Positions 17,075-26,827 are shown, numbered from the stretch's first letter. The stretch: DNA of 64,000 nt from Halopseudomonas phragmitis (GCF_002056295.1 NZ_CP020100.1:3805501-3869500); one strand, 5' to 3'. Program-made: numbers and translations. The notes: generated by a model not told the origin, from the sequence alone.

Positions 17075-17962
17075 TTAGCTGCCGTAGACCTTCTGCGCCG
17101 GCACTTCATTGGCCAGCAACTGAGCCACGGCCTCGGCTACTTCAGCCGGCTCCCAACGCCCGCCTTTGTCGACGCCTTCGGTCGTACGCCAGCCGTCAGC
17201 AATCGAAATTTTTCCGCCTTCGGCCTCAAATATCCGCCCGCTCACATGAGCAGCCGCCTCGCTCGCCAGCCAGGCCAGCAATGAACTGACATTTTCAGGT
17301 GCCCAGTAATCGAAGCCACCATCCTCCGGTTTGGCCATGCGCTGGGCCATAGACTCCACTGCGGTGGTCATACCAGTACGCGCAGCCGGAGCCACCGCGT
17401 TGGCAGTAATGCCATAACGGCGCAGCTCAGCAGCCTGATTCAGCGTCAGCGCCGCAATCCCAGCCTTGGCAGCGGCATAGTTGGACTGCCCAATTGAGCC
17501 CTGCAGACCGGCTCCAGAGGTGGTATTGATGATTCGCGCATCGACCTTGTGCCCGGCCTTGGCCTGATCACGCCAATAGTGCACAGCATGTGAACTGATG
17601 CAGAAATGCCCCTTGAGATGCACACTCATGATCGCGTCCCACTCGGCCTCGGTCATGGAGGCGAACATCCGGTCGCGATTGATGCCGGCGTTGTTGAGTA
17701 CACAGTGCAGATCACCCCAGGTTTCTACTGCCTGCTTGACCGCGTTCTCGCTGTCGGAGTAGTTGGTGATGTCAGAACAGTTGACTACCGCCTGACCGCC
17801 TGCGGCAACGATCTCATCGACCACTGCCTGGGCAGCCTCGCGATTGATGTCGTTGACCAGTACCCGGGCTCCTTCGGCAGCGAAGACTCGGGCATGCGCT
17901 GCACCCAGCCCGCCGCCAGCACCGGTAATGATCACCACTCGGTCATTCAAAATTCCCATCAT
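17075..17962 (-). CDS. SDR of the 17-beta-HSD type 4 / MFE-2 dehydrogenase group
   Basis: 295 residues from ATG 17962 (AGGAGAG upstream); the longer frame to 18082 overlaps the thiolase gene. The N-terminal ITGAGGGLGAAHARVFAAEG and VNDIN are typical of the 3-hydroxyacyl-CoA dehydrogenase part of peroxisomal multifunctional enzyme 2. The Y-x3-K motif is NYAAAK. It likely oxidises a 3-hydroxyacyl-CoA before thiolysis by the adjacent thiolase. Confidence 0.82.
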   Translation of the reverse strand: MMGILNDRVVIITGAGGGLGAAHARVFAAEGARVLVNDINREAAQAVVDEIVAAGGQAVVNCSDITNYSDSENAVKQAVETWGDLHCVLNNAGINRDRMFASMTEAEWDAIMSVHLKGHFCISSHAVHYWRDQAKAGHKVDARIINTTSGAGLQGSIGQSNYAAAKAGIAALTLNQAAELRRYGITANAVAPAARTGMTTAVESMAQRMAKPEDGGFDYWAPENVSSLLAWLASEAAAHVSGRIFEAEGGKISIADGWRTTEGVDKGGRWEPAEVAEAVAQLLANEVPAQKVYGS

Positions 17963-17990
17963 GTCTCTCCTGATTGTCTGGCCTGGCGCT

Positions 17991-19142
17991 TCAAAGGCGT
18001 TCGATAATGGTGACGTTGGCCTGTCCACCGCCTTCGCACATGGTCTGCAAACCATAACGGCCGCCACTGCGTTCCAGTTCATGCAGCAGGGTGGTCATCA
18101 GCTTGGTCCCGGTCGCACCCAGGGGGTGGCCAAGGGCAATAGCACCACCTAGCACGTTGGTACGGGCCGGGTCGTAATCCAGCTCTTTCTGCCAGGCCAT
18201 GACCACCGACGCGAAAGCTTCATTGATTTCAACCCGGTCGATCTCGGCCATGCGCAGACCGGTTTTTTTCAACGCCTGACGGGTTGCTTCGATCGGAGCG
18301 GTGAGATGCCAGATCGGACAATCGCCACGCACACTGAGGTGATGAATGCGCGCGCGCGGAGTCAGGTTGTAGCGCTTCAGCGCGGCTTCCGACACCACCA
18401 GCATTGCCGACGAGGCATCACAGGTCTGGCTCGATACAGCTGCGGTGATATCCGGAAACTGCGGGTCAACCGGTTCCAGGCTGGCCATTTTTTCCAACGT
18501 GGTCTCGCGCGGCGTTTCGTCCTGTTTCAAGCCATTGAGTGGCACGATCTCACGTTCGAAATGTCCGGCCGCAATCGCCTGCAATGCCCGCTGATGGCTC
18601 TCCAGGGCGAAGGCTTCCATCTCGGCACGGCTGATCTGCCAATGGCTGGCGATGCGCTGGGCGGCATAGAACTGGTTGACCGGCTGATCGGCAAAGCGCG
18701 CGCGCCAGCCTTCACTGCCGCAGAACGGGTCGGCAAACCCCAAGGGCTGGCCCGCCAGCATGGCCGAGGAAATCGGAATCTGGGTCATGGTCTGAACTCC
18801 GCCCACCGCGACCACATCCTGAGTTCCACTCATAACCGCCTGAGCGGCAAAATGCACGGCCTGCTGCGATGAACCGCACTGGCGGTCAACCGTAGTACCA
18901 GGCACATTCAGCGGCAGCCCGGCCGCCAGCCAACTGGTGCGAGCAATGTCACCCGCCTGGGAGCCGATGGTGTCAACGCAACCAAAAATCACGTCGTCAT
19001 ACTCGTCAGCAGGAATGCTGTTGCGTTCAACCAGCGTCCTGAGTACATGCGCCCCAAGGTCAATGGCATGGATGCCGGACAGGCTGCCCTTGCGCTTGCC
19101 GGTCGGGCTGCGCAGGGCATCTACGATATAGGCTTCAGGCAT
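17991..19142 (-). CDS. fadA6: FadA6-like thiolase
   Basis: 383 residues. Nucleophile Cys89 in [17 protein letters not shown], His in GHPLGATG, Cys in TMCEGGGQA and NEAFA. The QCGSSQQA context and overall length match actinobacterial FadA5/FadA6. FadA6 acts in HIP (steroid C/D-ring) catabolism, which fits the IpdABC and EchA20 neighbours. The 2-kb C-terminal distance to the other thiolase shows that two separate thiolytic steps are encoded in this operon. Confidence 0.8.
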   Translation of the reverse strand: MPEAYIVDALRSPTGKRKGSLSGIHAIDLGAHVLRTLVERNSIPADEYDDVIFGCVDTIGSQAGDIARTSWLAAGLPLNVPGTTVDRQCGSSQQAVHFAAQAVMSGTQDVVAVGGVQTMTQIPISSAMLAGQPLGFADPFCGSEGWRARFADQPVNQFYAAQRIASHWQISRAEMEAFALESHQRALQAIAAGHFEREIVPLNGLKQDETPRETTLEKMASLEPVDPQFPDITAAVSSQTCDASSAMLVVSEAALKRYNLTPRARIHHLSVRGDCPIWHLTAPIEATRQALKKTGLRMAEIDRVEINEAFASVVMAWQKELDYDPARTNVLGGAIALGHPLGATGTKLMTTLLHELERSGGRYGLQTMCEGGGQANVTIIERL

Positions 19143-19145
19143 GAT

Positions 19146-20204
19146 TCAGCTCCCAAAGGTGTATTGCGGGCCAATCGTGGCGTCATCCGCCAGAACGGCC
19201 TTGGCCACTCGTGACTTGTGGAAGGCGCGGTCGCCCCAGGAAGAATCAAGCGCCCAACAGCGCTTCATGAACATCTGCAGATCAACTTCCCAGGTGTAAC
19301 CCATGGCGCCATGCACCTGGATCCCATGTCGAGCCGCCAGCCATGCCGCTTCGCAGCAGGCCAGCTTGGCATGGGAGACACACAGAGCAGCACCTGCCTC
19401 CCCCCGCGCCAACGCATGGGCGGCGCGGTAAAGCACCGGTTTGGCAAACTCGATCTTGCTAGCCACATCCGCCAGGTGGTGCTTGACTGCCTGGAAGCTG
19501 CCGATAGGTTTGCCAAACTGTTTACGCTGAACCACGTAGTCGACCGACAGATCGAGCATGCGTTGCGCAAGCCCCAGGCTTTGGCCAGCAACCGCCAAGG
19601 CGCCTCGGTTAAGGGTCTGATCCCAAGCCTGTCGACCATGGACCGCATCTGCCAGGCAGGACTCGGCATTCGGGGTTACGCTCAGGCGGCTCAAACGCCG
19701 GGAGCTGTCGATGCTGGGATTGCGCTCATAGCCGATCTGCTCACGGCTCAGGGCATGTACCTCACCCTGGTGCTCAACCAGCACCACGTCAGCCAGGTGC
19801 ACATCGGCCACCAGCGGATTGACTGGATGGCCAACGGCAATCCGCACATCGCCCTCGGCAATCTGCGCCAACAGCTCGTCACGGCGCGGGGTTCCAGCCG
19901 GCAAGGCATTTAGCAGACCAGTGGCAACGTAAGCGGTATCGGCCATGGAGTCGGCAATTGCGTAATAACCCAGCTCCTGGGTCATTAGCGACCAAGCGAT
20001 ATCATCCATACCCAGGCCACCCTGGGCTTCTGGCACAGACAGGGCTGTCAGGCCCTGCTCGGCCATCTTGCGGCGCATGGTCGGTGAGCGGCCTTCTTCG
20101 GTTTCCCAGATTTCACGGAGCATCTCCGGTGGGGCCTCAGTCATCAGGAACCTACTGATGGCCTCGCGGAAAGCGAGCTGGTCTTCGGTAAAGGTAAAGT
20201 CCAT
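19146..20204 (-). CDS. Acyl-CoA dehydrogenase, short divergent subunit of second pair
   Basis: 352 residues. N-terminal ACAD domain (FTFTEDQLAFREAISRFL), no canonical FAD motif in the middle domain, and a C-terminal part with RKQFGKPIGSFQAVKHHLAD and IQVHGAMGYTWEVDLQMFM. Short length and missing middle motifs mark it as the non-catalytic-type subunit of a heteromeric FadE. Its partner is the next gene upstream (20216), 11 bp away. Confidence 0.85.
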   Translation of the reverse strand: MDFTFTEDQLAFREAISRFLMTEAPPEMLREIWETEEGRSPTMRRKMAEQGLTALSVPEAQGGLGMDDIAWSLMTQELGYYAIADSMADTAYVATGLLNALPAGTPRRDELLAQIAEGDVRIAVGHPVNPLVADVHLADVVLVEHQGEVHALSREQIGYERNPSIDSSRRLSRLSVTPNAESCLADAVHGRQAWDQTLNRGALAVAGQSLGLAQRMLDLSVDYVVQRKQFGKPIGSFQAVKHHLADVASKIEFAKPVLYRAAHALARGEAGAALCVSHAKLACCEAAWLAARHGIQVHGAMGYTWEVDLQMFMKRCWALDSSWGDRAFHKSRVAKAVLADDATIGPQYTFGS

Positions 20205-20215
20205 GGTCGGCTCCC

Positions 20216-21382
20216 TCAGGCTTTCGGCAAGCCGAGCATGCGCTCAGCGATGATGTTGCGCTGGATTTCGTTGGTACCGGCATAGATAGGACCGGCCTGG
20301 GCAAACAGGAAACCCTCCAGCCAACTGCCACCATCCACCGCTTCTGGGGCGGTACCGCGCAGCTCGCCGTAGGCACCGAGTATCCGCATCGCGGTCTCGT
20401 GCATTTTCAAATCCAGTTCGGACCAAACGATCTTGTTGATACTGGCCTCCGCACCGATTTTGGCGCCTTTTTCAACCAGGCCAACGGTGTGATAGGCCGC
20501 CTGGGCATAAGCTTGAGCCCCCATCCAGCTTTCAATCACCGCATCTCGCACGCCAGGATCTCGTTCGGCGATCTGGGGATTGGCCTGATACAAAGCAACC
20601 AGACGCTTGGCCGTCTGCTGGAAACGGGCCGGTGAGCGCAGCAGCAGACCCCGCTCAAAACCAGCGGTAGCCATAGCCACATGCCAGCCCTGCCCCTCAG
20701 CACCGATACGGTGCTCAACCGGCACGCGTACTTCGTCAAAGAAGATTTCGGCAAAGGCTTCTTTGCCATTCAGCGCCTTGATCGGGCGAATGGTTACCCC
20801 TGGGCTATCCAGCGGCACCATCAGATAGGTCAGGCCATGATGACGCTGACTCTGCGGATCACTACGGAACAGGCCAAAGGTCCAGTCGGCGAAACTCGCC
20901 CGGGTCGACCAGGTTTTCTGACCACTGACCACATAGTGATCGCCGTCGCGAATGGCCTTGCTACGGATCGCCGCCATATCCGAACCGGCATTGGGTTCTG
21001 ACCAGCCCTGTGCCCACATATCCTCACTGGACGCGATACGCGGCAAGAAATGGCGCTTCTGCTCTTCGCTACCGAACTCCATCAGGGTCGGTCCGAGCAG
21101 TAGCTGGCCATTCTGGTTAACCCGCATAGGCGCATTGGCAGCGTAGTACTCTTCCTCGAAAATCAACCACTCGATCAGGTCGCAGCCTCGACCACCCAGG
21201 TGCTCCGGCCACATGACCATTGACCAGCGGCTGTCATACAGCTTGCGCTCCCAGGCACGATGCTCTTCAAACCCTTCACGGGTGTCGTAACTGTTCAACG
21301 GCTGGCTAGGCACGTTGTCCTTGAGCCAGGCTCGCACCTCGGCGCGAAAGGCGTTTTGCTTGTCGGTATAGTTCAGGTGCAT
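20216..21382 (-). CDS. Acyl-CoA dehydrogenase, larger subunit of second pair
   Basis: 388 residues from ATG 21382; the upstream in-frame extension runs through the preceding gene. Canonical FAD/substrate motif WAQGWSEPNAGSDMA and C-terminal IYAGTNEIQRNIIAERMLG, with Ala in place of the canonical catalytic Glu. It pairs with the gene at 19146. Heteromeric FadE pairs are characteristic of steroid ring and side-chain degradation. Confidence 0.87.
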   Translation of the reverse strand: MHLNYTDKQNAFRAEVRAWLKDNVPSQPLNSYDTREGFEEHRAWERKLYDSRWSMVMWPEHLGGRGCDLIEWLIFEEEYYAANAPMRVNQNGQLLLGPTLMEFGSEEQKRHFLPRIASSEDMWAQGWSEPNAGSDMAAIRSKAIRDGDHYVVSGQKTWSTRASFADWTFGLFRSDPQSQRHHGLTYLMVPLDSPGVTIRPIKALNGKEAFAEIFFDEVRVPVEHRIGAEGQGWHVAMATAGFERGLLLRSPARFQQTAKRLVALYQANPQIAERDPGVRDAVIESWMGAQAYAQAAYHTVGLVEKGAKIGAEASINKIVWSELDLKMHETAMRILGAYGELRGTAPEAVDGGSWLEGFLFAQAGPIYAGTNEIQRNIIAERMLGLPKA

Positions 21383-21392
21383 GGCGTGGTTC

Positions 21393-22145
21393 TCAGAAGC
21401 TGGCTTCGCGCTTTTCAACAAAGGCACGACGGGTTTCCGCCGAATCGGGCATGGTGTAGGCCTCCAGAGTGAAGCCCTGCTCCCAGCGGTACTTGTCTTC
21501 CAGGTTGCCGTCTTCAATTCCGTTCAATGCTTCCTTGGCTATACGGATCATTGCCGGGCTCTTGGCGGCAATTTTCGCAGCGATATCGCGTGCGCTGGCA
21601 GCCAGCTCCTCGCGCTCGACCAATCGCTCGATAAAGCCGTAACGCATGGCGTCTGGTGCTGTGACGGTTTCCCCGGTGAAGAACATGTAGCGGACCTTCT
21701 GTACCGGAAACAGCCGCTGCAGGTGAGCACCACCTCCCATTGCCCCGCGGTCCACTTCCGGCAAGGCAAAGGTCGCGCAGCGCGAGGCAACCACAATATC
21801 GGCCGCACCGGTCATACCAATGCCGCCGCCCAGCACAAACCCATGCACAGCGACGATCACCGGCACCCGGCAACGGTGAATGGCCTTGAAGGTGGCATAG
21901 TTACCAGCATTGACCTTGACGATCCGTTCGGGATGAGCGTCCAGCTCCTTGATATCCACACCAGCACAGAAGCCGCGGCCTTCTGAACGGATAATCAGCA
22001 CCCGCACCTCGGGGTCGGCGCCCAAGGCATCAATCTGGTTAGCCAGAGCCAACCACTCCTGGCTATCGAGCGCATTGACCGGTGGTTTGTCGATCACCAG
22101 CTCGGCAATGCCCTGTTGAATCTGGGTAGTAAAAGCGGTTGTCAT
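21393..22145 (-). CDS. echA20: EchA20-like HIP ring-opening hydrolase (crotonase family)
   Basis: 250 residues. Crotonase fold with EGRGFCAGVDIKELDAHPER, VHGFVLGGGIGMTGAADIV and ATFALPEVDRGAMGGGAHLQ, stretches I recognise from EchA20. In mycobacterial HIP catabolism EchA20 hydrolytically opens ring D before IpdAB opens ring C. It overlaps the IpdC-like gene (ATG within its end) and lies two genes from IpdAB, as expected for the pathway. Confidence 0.82.
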   Translation of the reverse strand: MTTAFTTQIQQGIAELVIDKPPVNALDSQEWLALANQIDALGADPEVRVLIIRSEGRGFCAGVDIKELDAHPERIVKVNAGNYATFKAIHRCRVPVIVAVHGFVLGGGIGMTGAADIVVASRCATFALPEVDRGAMGGGAHLQRLFPVQKVRYMFFTGETVTAPDAMRYGFIERLVEREELAASARDIAAKIAAKSPAMIRIAKEALNGIEDGNLEDKYRWEQGFTLEAYTMPDSAETRRAFVEKREASF

Positions 22146-23257
22146 ACGTGGGCACTCCCCTGTTGCTCGGCCACAGCACCGGCCGGATCATCTTGCATAC
22201 GTTGAAAGAGCCGTTGCAGGCAGGTTTCAGCCTCAAGGGCGATCTCATCAATCACCTCTTGGCAGCTCTGCAAACGGTCGATTGCTGCGGCCACCTGTCC
22301 ACTGGGTAGAATGCCTTCGTCCGGAAAACCCTCGACCATCGAGCGTTGCAGCAAAATCGGTTGGTTGGCGGCCATGATCACTTGCGACATGGCGCTGGGG
22401 TCATCCTTGATCGCCTTGAAAAAGGTACAAATCATGTGCCCGGTACTCATGCCGGTCTGCGCCTTCCATTTGCGCGCACTGTTGAGCGCAATCCAGAGCC
22501 GCCCCATCGGGCTGGCCGCTTCCAGCTTGCGTATGAACGGGTTGTCGACCATCCGGTGCCGCATACCGTCCACCGCCAGAGTGACGCGAATATTCTGGGT
22601 ATCCTGCGTCGCCAGATAGCGCTCCAGGGTTTGAGCCGGGGTCGGCGAATCAGTGGTCATCATGAAACGGGTGCCCATGGCAATGCCTTCGGCTCCGGCA
22701 GCTAGCGCCGAGGCCAGACCCCGGCCGGTAGAAAAGCCCCCGGCCGCGATCACCGGTACATCAACCGCCGCCAGCACTTGCGGCAAGAGAATGGTGGTCG
22801 GCACGCCACCTGTATGGCCGCCGCCTTCTCCGCCTTGAATGGTAATCATGTCAGCACCCAGCTCAATCGCCTTGAGCGCATGCTTGAGCGCACCGACTGT
22901 AGGGATACAAAGCACGCCGGCGTCCTTGAAACGCTGAATGGTCTTCTTGTCCGGGCCGCGGCCGTAACTTACAGCCCGCAGGCGATACTTGATGGCCAGA
23001 TCGACACACTGGGTGGCATTGTCCTGAAACATGTGAAAGTTGAGGCCAAAATTGCTGCCACCGGTAGCCTCAATCACCTTGCAAATCTCACCCTCAAGCT
23101 GATCGGCTGCGATGGTCGCGCCCGCCAGAAAGCCGAAGCCGCCGGAGCGGGTAGTGGCAATTACCAGATTCGCATCAGAGACCCAGCCCATGGCGGTCTG
23201 AATGATCGGGTAGCGGCAACCCAACGCTTCGGTAACTCGCGTTCTGAGTGCCGTCAT
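22142..23257 (-). CDS. ipdC: IpdC-like flavin-dependent reductase (nitronate monooxygenase family)
   Basis: 371 residues from ATG 23257, which overlaps the preceding stop (TGATG). FMN-binding TIM barrel of the 2-nitropropane dioxygenase fold: PIIQTAMGWVSDANLV at the N-terminus, GGEGGGHTG and VIAAGGFSTGRGLASALAAG phosphate-binding loops. In steroid degraders this family member, IpdC, introduces a ring double bond in a CoA thioester between the EchA20 and IpdAB steps. The order echA20-ipdC-(ECH)-ipdB-ipdA supports this. Confidence 0.82.
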   Translation of the reverse strand: MTALRTRVTEALGCRYPIIQTAMGWVSDANLVIATTRSGGFGFLAGATIAADQLEGEICKVIEATGGSNFGLNFHMFQDNATQCVDLAIKYRLRAVSYGRGPDKKTIQRFKDAGVLCIPTVGALKHALKAIELGADMITIQGGEGGGHTGGVPTTILLPQVLAAVDVPVIAAGGFSTGRGLASALAAGAEGIAMGTRFMMTTDSPTPAQTLERYLATQDTQNIRVTLAVDGMRHRMVDNPFIRKLEAASPMGRLWIALNSARKWKAQTGMSTGHMICTFFKAIKDDPSAMSQVIMAANQPILLQRSMVEGFPDEGILPSGQVAAAIDRLQSCQEVIDEIALEAETCLQRLFQRMQDDPAGAVAEQQGSAHV

Positions 23258-24171
23258 CACGCGCCACCCTTATCCTTGGCAGCCTGAGCCTTGTTCGCGG
23301 CAGCCATGGCCTTACCGTCAAAACCACCCAGTTTGTCGCCTGACACCTGCTCATTGTGTACATGGGCAAAGTGGTGCCAGGCGAACACCGCCTCCATGCC
23401 TGTGCGCTTGCCCTGCAAATCCTCGATGTGGTTGACCGCCTGCTTGGTCAGCGCCAGCCCCATGCGTGGCTGCTGAGCAATGCGCTGAGCGATCTCCAGC
23501 GTGCTAGCTTCAAGTTGCTCTCGCGGCACAACCCGATTGACCATACCCAGTTCGTAGGCACGCTGGGCGGGCATGCGCTCACCCAGAAAAAGGAATTCCT
23601 TGGCGATACGCGGGTGCATTTCGAAGGCATGGGCAAAATACTCAACCCCGGGAATACCCATTCGTACCACGGGATCCTGGAAGAAGGCATCATCACTGGC
23701 CACGATCAGATCACAGACCCAGGCCAGCATCAGCCCACCGGCGATACACCCGCCCTGTACCATGGCGATGGTCGGCTTGGGCATCTCGCGCCAGCGCCGA
23801 CACATATTCAAGTAGACTTCCTGCTCACGCACATACAGGAACTCACCGCCAGGCTTGTTGGTGTGATCCCACCACAAGTGCTTGTGCTCAAAAGACTTGG
23901 TCACATCGCGCCCAGGCGTGCCAATATCATGCCCGGCTGAGAAATGCTTGCCGGTCGAGCACAGCACAATCACCTTGACGCCGTCATCATTGATCGCCCG
24001 GCGGAAGCATTCATCCAGTGCATAAGTCATCTGTGAGTTCTGCACATTGTTGTACTGGGGGCGGCTCATGGTAACGATGGCGACCCCCTCCTCGACCCGA
24101 TACAGCACTGGTTCATCGGTCTCGTAAACAGCAGTGTCTGCCCGCTCGACAAATTCGTTACGCTCGCTCAT
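23257..24171 (-). CDS. Enoyl-CoA hydratase family protein of the HIP operon
   Basis: 304 residues, longer than standard crotonases at both ends. It has the oxyanion-hole segment CSTGKHFSAGHDIG, an insertion rich in aromatics (HLWWDHTNKPGG) and GGCIAGGLMLAWVCDLIVAS. Similar long crotonases accompany ipdAB in steroid clusters of Pseudomonadota. It overlaps both neighbours by 1-4 bp, indicating tight translational coupling. The exact reaction is unknown. Confidence 0.78.
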   Translation of the reverse strand: MSERNEFVERADTAVYETDEPVLYRVEEGVAIVTMSRPQYNNVQNSQMTYALDECFRRAINDDGVKVIVLCSTGKHFSAGHDIGTPGRDVTKSFEHKHLWWDHTNKPGGEFLYVREQEVYLNMCRRWREMPKPTIAMVQGGCIAGGLMLAWVCDLIVASDDAFFQDPVVRMGIPGVEYFAHAFEMHPRIAKEFLFLGERMPAQRAYELGMVNRVVPREQLEASTLEIAQRIAQQPRMGLALTKQAVNHIEDLQGKRTGMEAVFAWHHFAHVHNEQVSGDKLGGFDGKAMAAANKAQAAKDKGGA

Positions 24172-24977
24172 GCCCGGACCTCCTCAGTGGTACGGATACC
24201 CGCCGGATTACCCTTGAGCTGCTTGGCACGCAGATTGTGCGGATCGAGTCGCTGAATCAGCGCCAGTTGATCAGTTGTCGGATGGCGGGTCTCGGCCAGA
24301 TCATCAGCCTTGAGCAGCGGGAAGCCTGTACGCTCCTGGACCAGCTCGAAATCGACACCGGGGTGCAGTGAGACCACTCTCGGCGCATTATCCGGCCCCT
24401 TCCAATCCATCACGCACAGGTCGGTCACTGCTACACCGATGCCCATCAGGTCGTGGCGCATTCCCGGCCCCCAGCGCTCCGGTTTAAAACCAACCCCCGA
24501 GACCATGTCCACCTCATCGGCAACAAAGACCTTGGCGCTGTGACTGGGTACGAAAAAGGAGTTGCGGTGGTTGATGCTGTTACCCGGCAAACCACGTACA
24601 CCAAGCATCGCTACCTTGGGCTTTTTGTAGTCACCCACCACCGAGAGGTTGGTCTGGGCCCAGCGGTCGATCTGAGTCGGACCAACCATGGCGTGCCGAC
24701 GACCATGCCAGACACAGTCAAACACCCGCTCGAAGGGCATGTACCCTGCGTACTTGGGTACATAGTCACCACGCGGACCCACCGGAATCGGCTCTTCCAC
24801 CAGATAGGCTTCGCTATCGGTCATCAGCAGTTCCGGGCTATGGGTCAGTTTGGCCAAACTTGCTGCCAGGCGCGGGATAATGCCCAGGCCGGAGGCAAGC
24901 AGTTCACCGTTGTTGCGCCAGGCTTCCGAGGCCGCGACTATCATCAGTTCAGCCAGGCTGAATTCGGGCTTGTTCAT
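24168..24977 (-). CDS. ipdB: IpdB-like CoA-transferase family subunit
   Basis: 269 residues from ATG 24977 (GAGGAG upstream); an upstream extension would invade the IpdA gene. Class I CoA-transferase fold, beta-type subunit: EFSLAELMIVAASEAWRNNG at the start, MVGPTQIDRWAQTNLSVVGD and GVRGLPGNSINHRNSFFVP in the middle. With IpdA it forms the heteromer that hydrolytically opens steroid ring C (COCHEA-CoA hydrolase) rather than transferring CoA. Confidence 0.85.
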   Translation of the reverse strand: MNKPEFSLAELMIVAASEAWRNNGELLASGLGIIPRLAASLAKLTHSPELLMTDSEAYLVEEPIPVGPRGDYVPKYAGYMPFERVFDCVWHGRRHAMVGPTQIDRWAQTNLSVVGDYKKPKVAMLGVRGLPGNSINHRNSFFVPSHSAKVFVADEVDMVSGVGFKPERWGPGMRHDLMGIGVAVTDLCVMDWKGPDNAPRVVSLHPGVDFELVQERTGFPLLKADDLAETRHPTTDQLALIQRLDPHNLRAKQLKGNPAGIRTTEEVRA

Positions 24978-24987
24978 CGTCGTCTCC

Positions 24988-25863
24988 TCAGAAAATCGGC
25001 AGGGGCAGGCCACTGATGCGCTCGGCGCCACCATTGCGCTCGAGGTAGTCGGCATCGCTGCAGTTCACGTATGTTTCCAGATAGCGCTGCCAGCCACCTT
25101 CTTCACCGGCACTATCGCTATACGCCTTGAGGTGCTGCAGATCCCAGCCATACTCTGGCCCGCAGTAAGTCGGATGCGCCCCCAATGGGGCCTCCACCAC
25201 ACCGGTAACCAGCGAGCGCTCGAAGGTACTCAAACGAGCTGTTGAGGCATCCATTTCCAGACGCTCCACAACCGTTTCGGCACTGACAAAACACTGCTGG
25301 GCAGCCCGGGCAAAATGCTGGTCGAAATAGGCGTCATGCCCGGTTATCAGGGTATTACCCAAACGGTCGGCGCAATTGACGTGAACAAAGGCGACGTCCA
25401 GGTTCAGAGCGGGCATAGCCAGCAGCACTTCACCATCGGCATATGGCGAGGCAATGGTTTTCAGCTCAGGATTGTGGGTCAGCACATCAGTCGCCAGCCC
25501 CGCCCGGGCTGGCAGAAAAGGCAGGCGCATGGCCGCGGCCTTGAGCCCCCACTGGAACAGCCCCTCATCCAGCTCCATCACGTCCAGCGTTCCTGCCTGT
25601 CGAGCCTTGCGGAAGTACGGTTCGAGCGGAATGGCATCCATGGTGGCAAAGCCAAAGATCAGTTTCCTGACCTTGCCGGCGGCACAGAGCATGCCGACCT
25701 CAGGACCACCATAGGCGACCACCGTCAGGTCCTTGACATCCGAACGCAGAATTTCCCTGACGATTGCCATCGGCTTGCGGCGCGGCCCCCAGCCACCAAA
25801 ACCGATGGTCATGCCATCACGCAGCTGGCCCACGACATCGGCCACGGTCATCAATTTGTTCAT
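24988..25863 (-). CDS. ipdA: IpdA-like CoA-transferase family subunit
   Basis: 291 residues; alpha-type subunit with VADVVGQLRDGMTIGFGGWG, the G-rich start of class I CoA transferases, and ELDEG (Glu97/Glu100), in the region expected to hold the active-site Glu described for mycobacterial IpdA. Partner gene ipdB follows 10 bp downstream. Diagnostic of HIP-type steroid C-ring cleavage when found with ipdC and echA20, as here. Confidence 0.85.
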   Translation of the reverse strand: MNKLMTVADVVGQLRDGMTIGFGGWGPRRKPMAIVREILRSDVKDLTVVAYGGPEVGMLCAAGKVRKLIFGFATMDAIPLEPYFRKARQAGTLDVMELDEGLFQWGLKAAAMRLPFLPARAGLATDVLTHNPELKTIASPYADGEVLLAMPALNLDVAFVHVNCADRLGNTLITGHDAYFDQHFARAAQQCFVSAETVVERLEMDASTARLSTFERSLVTGVVEAPLGAHPTYCGPEYGWDLQHLKAYSDSAGEEGGWQRYLETYVNCSDADYLERNGGAERISGLPLPIF

Positions 25864-26762
25864 TGCTGCTCCCCCTGCTGGCCGACACCGAAGTCGTGTC
25901 CCCAGATGCTGACGCTGGTGAATTCAAAGGCGGTGTGCTTGTCCCAGTCGACTTGCAGCCCACCCCAGCCATACTCCAGATCGAAGCCCGAGGGCGTTTT
26001 CATGTAGAAAGAGGTCATCTTGTCGTTGAGGTGTTGACCCAAGGTCGCAGAAAGCGGAACACCCTGGGCGATCCGCCGATCATGAGCACGACCAACTTCG
26101 GTCATTGAGTCCACCTCAACCATGACGTGTACGCACTTGCTCGGCACGTCGTACTCGGCAATCGCCAGGCTATGGTGGCGAGCGTTGGCGCAGTGCAGGA
26201 AGTGGATACGAATCGCTGGACCGCTCGGGTCCGGGCGGAAGTTGAAGATGTCGGAAATCTCGAAACCCAGCACATCCCGATAGAACGAGGCGCAGGCGTC
26301 GAAGTTAGGGGCTGGCAGCACAGTATGACCAAGCCCCATATCGCCAGTAAGAAATCGCGGCACCCCTTGCGGCGAAACGAAAGGCGCACAATCGGACAGA
26401 TAGCCCCAGGTCAACTCATGGCGGTTGCCGCAGGGGTCGTGCAGGACCACAGCCTCGTTAACACCACGCTGCCGACAGAATTCGGCGTCTTGCACGCGGT
26501 ACTCGACATCCAGAGCCTGTAGCCTGGCCAACATTGCATCGAAGGCGGACTTGCTGGCCAGCTCCCAACCCGACGCCAGATACTGGTCTGGAGCCCCTTC
26601 CAGCACCAACATGCGGAAGGGGCGATCATCCATCTTGATGTAAAGACCGCCACCGGGCGCGTCGCTGGTCATCATACCCAGCACATTTTCGGCGTAATCC
26701 CGCCACTTCTGCAGATCATCGATCTGCGCGACGAAATAGCTCAATGCGCGAATTTCACTCAT
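25860..26762 (-). CDS. BphC/HsaC-type extradiol ring-cleavage dioxygenase
   Basis: 300 residues from ATG 26762 (GAGGAG 8 bp upstream; ATG 26777 also possible). Two-domain VOC protein. Predicted Fe(II) ligands are His146 (GLGHTVL), His213 (VHVMVEV) and Glu263 (DLEYGWGG), at nearly the same positions as in BphC. The second-sphere motif QHLNDKMTSFYMKTPSGF is also canonical. It cleaves a catechol; in steroid catabolism HsaC cleaves the A ring of the 3,4-dihydroxy seco-steroid. First gene of the HIP operon, 66 bp from a regulon motif. HsaC identity is inferred from context. Confidence 0.85.
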   Translation of the reverse strand: MSEIRALSYFVAQIDDLQKWRDYAENVLGMMTSDAPGGGLYIKMDDRPFRMLVLEGAPDQYLASGWELASKSAFDAMLARLQALDVEYRVQDAEFCRQRGVNEAVVLHDPCGNRHELTWGYLSDCAPFVSPQGVPRFLTGDMGLGHTVLPAPNFDACASFYRDVLGFEISDIFNFRPDPSGPAIRIHFLHCANARHHSLAIAEYDVPSKCVHVMVEVDSMTEVGRAHDRRIAQGVPLSATLGQHLNDKMTSFYMKTPSGFDLEYGWGGLQVDWDKHTAFEFTSVSIWGHDFGVGQQGEQQ

Positions 26763-26827
26763 GCCGCCACTCCTCATTCATTGCTTTTCGGGCTTATGAG
26801 GATTGTTGCGCGGCACCTGCAGTGCAT

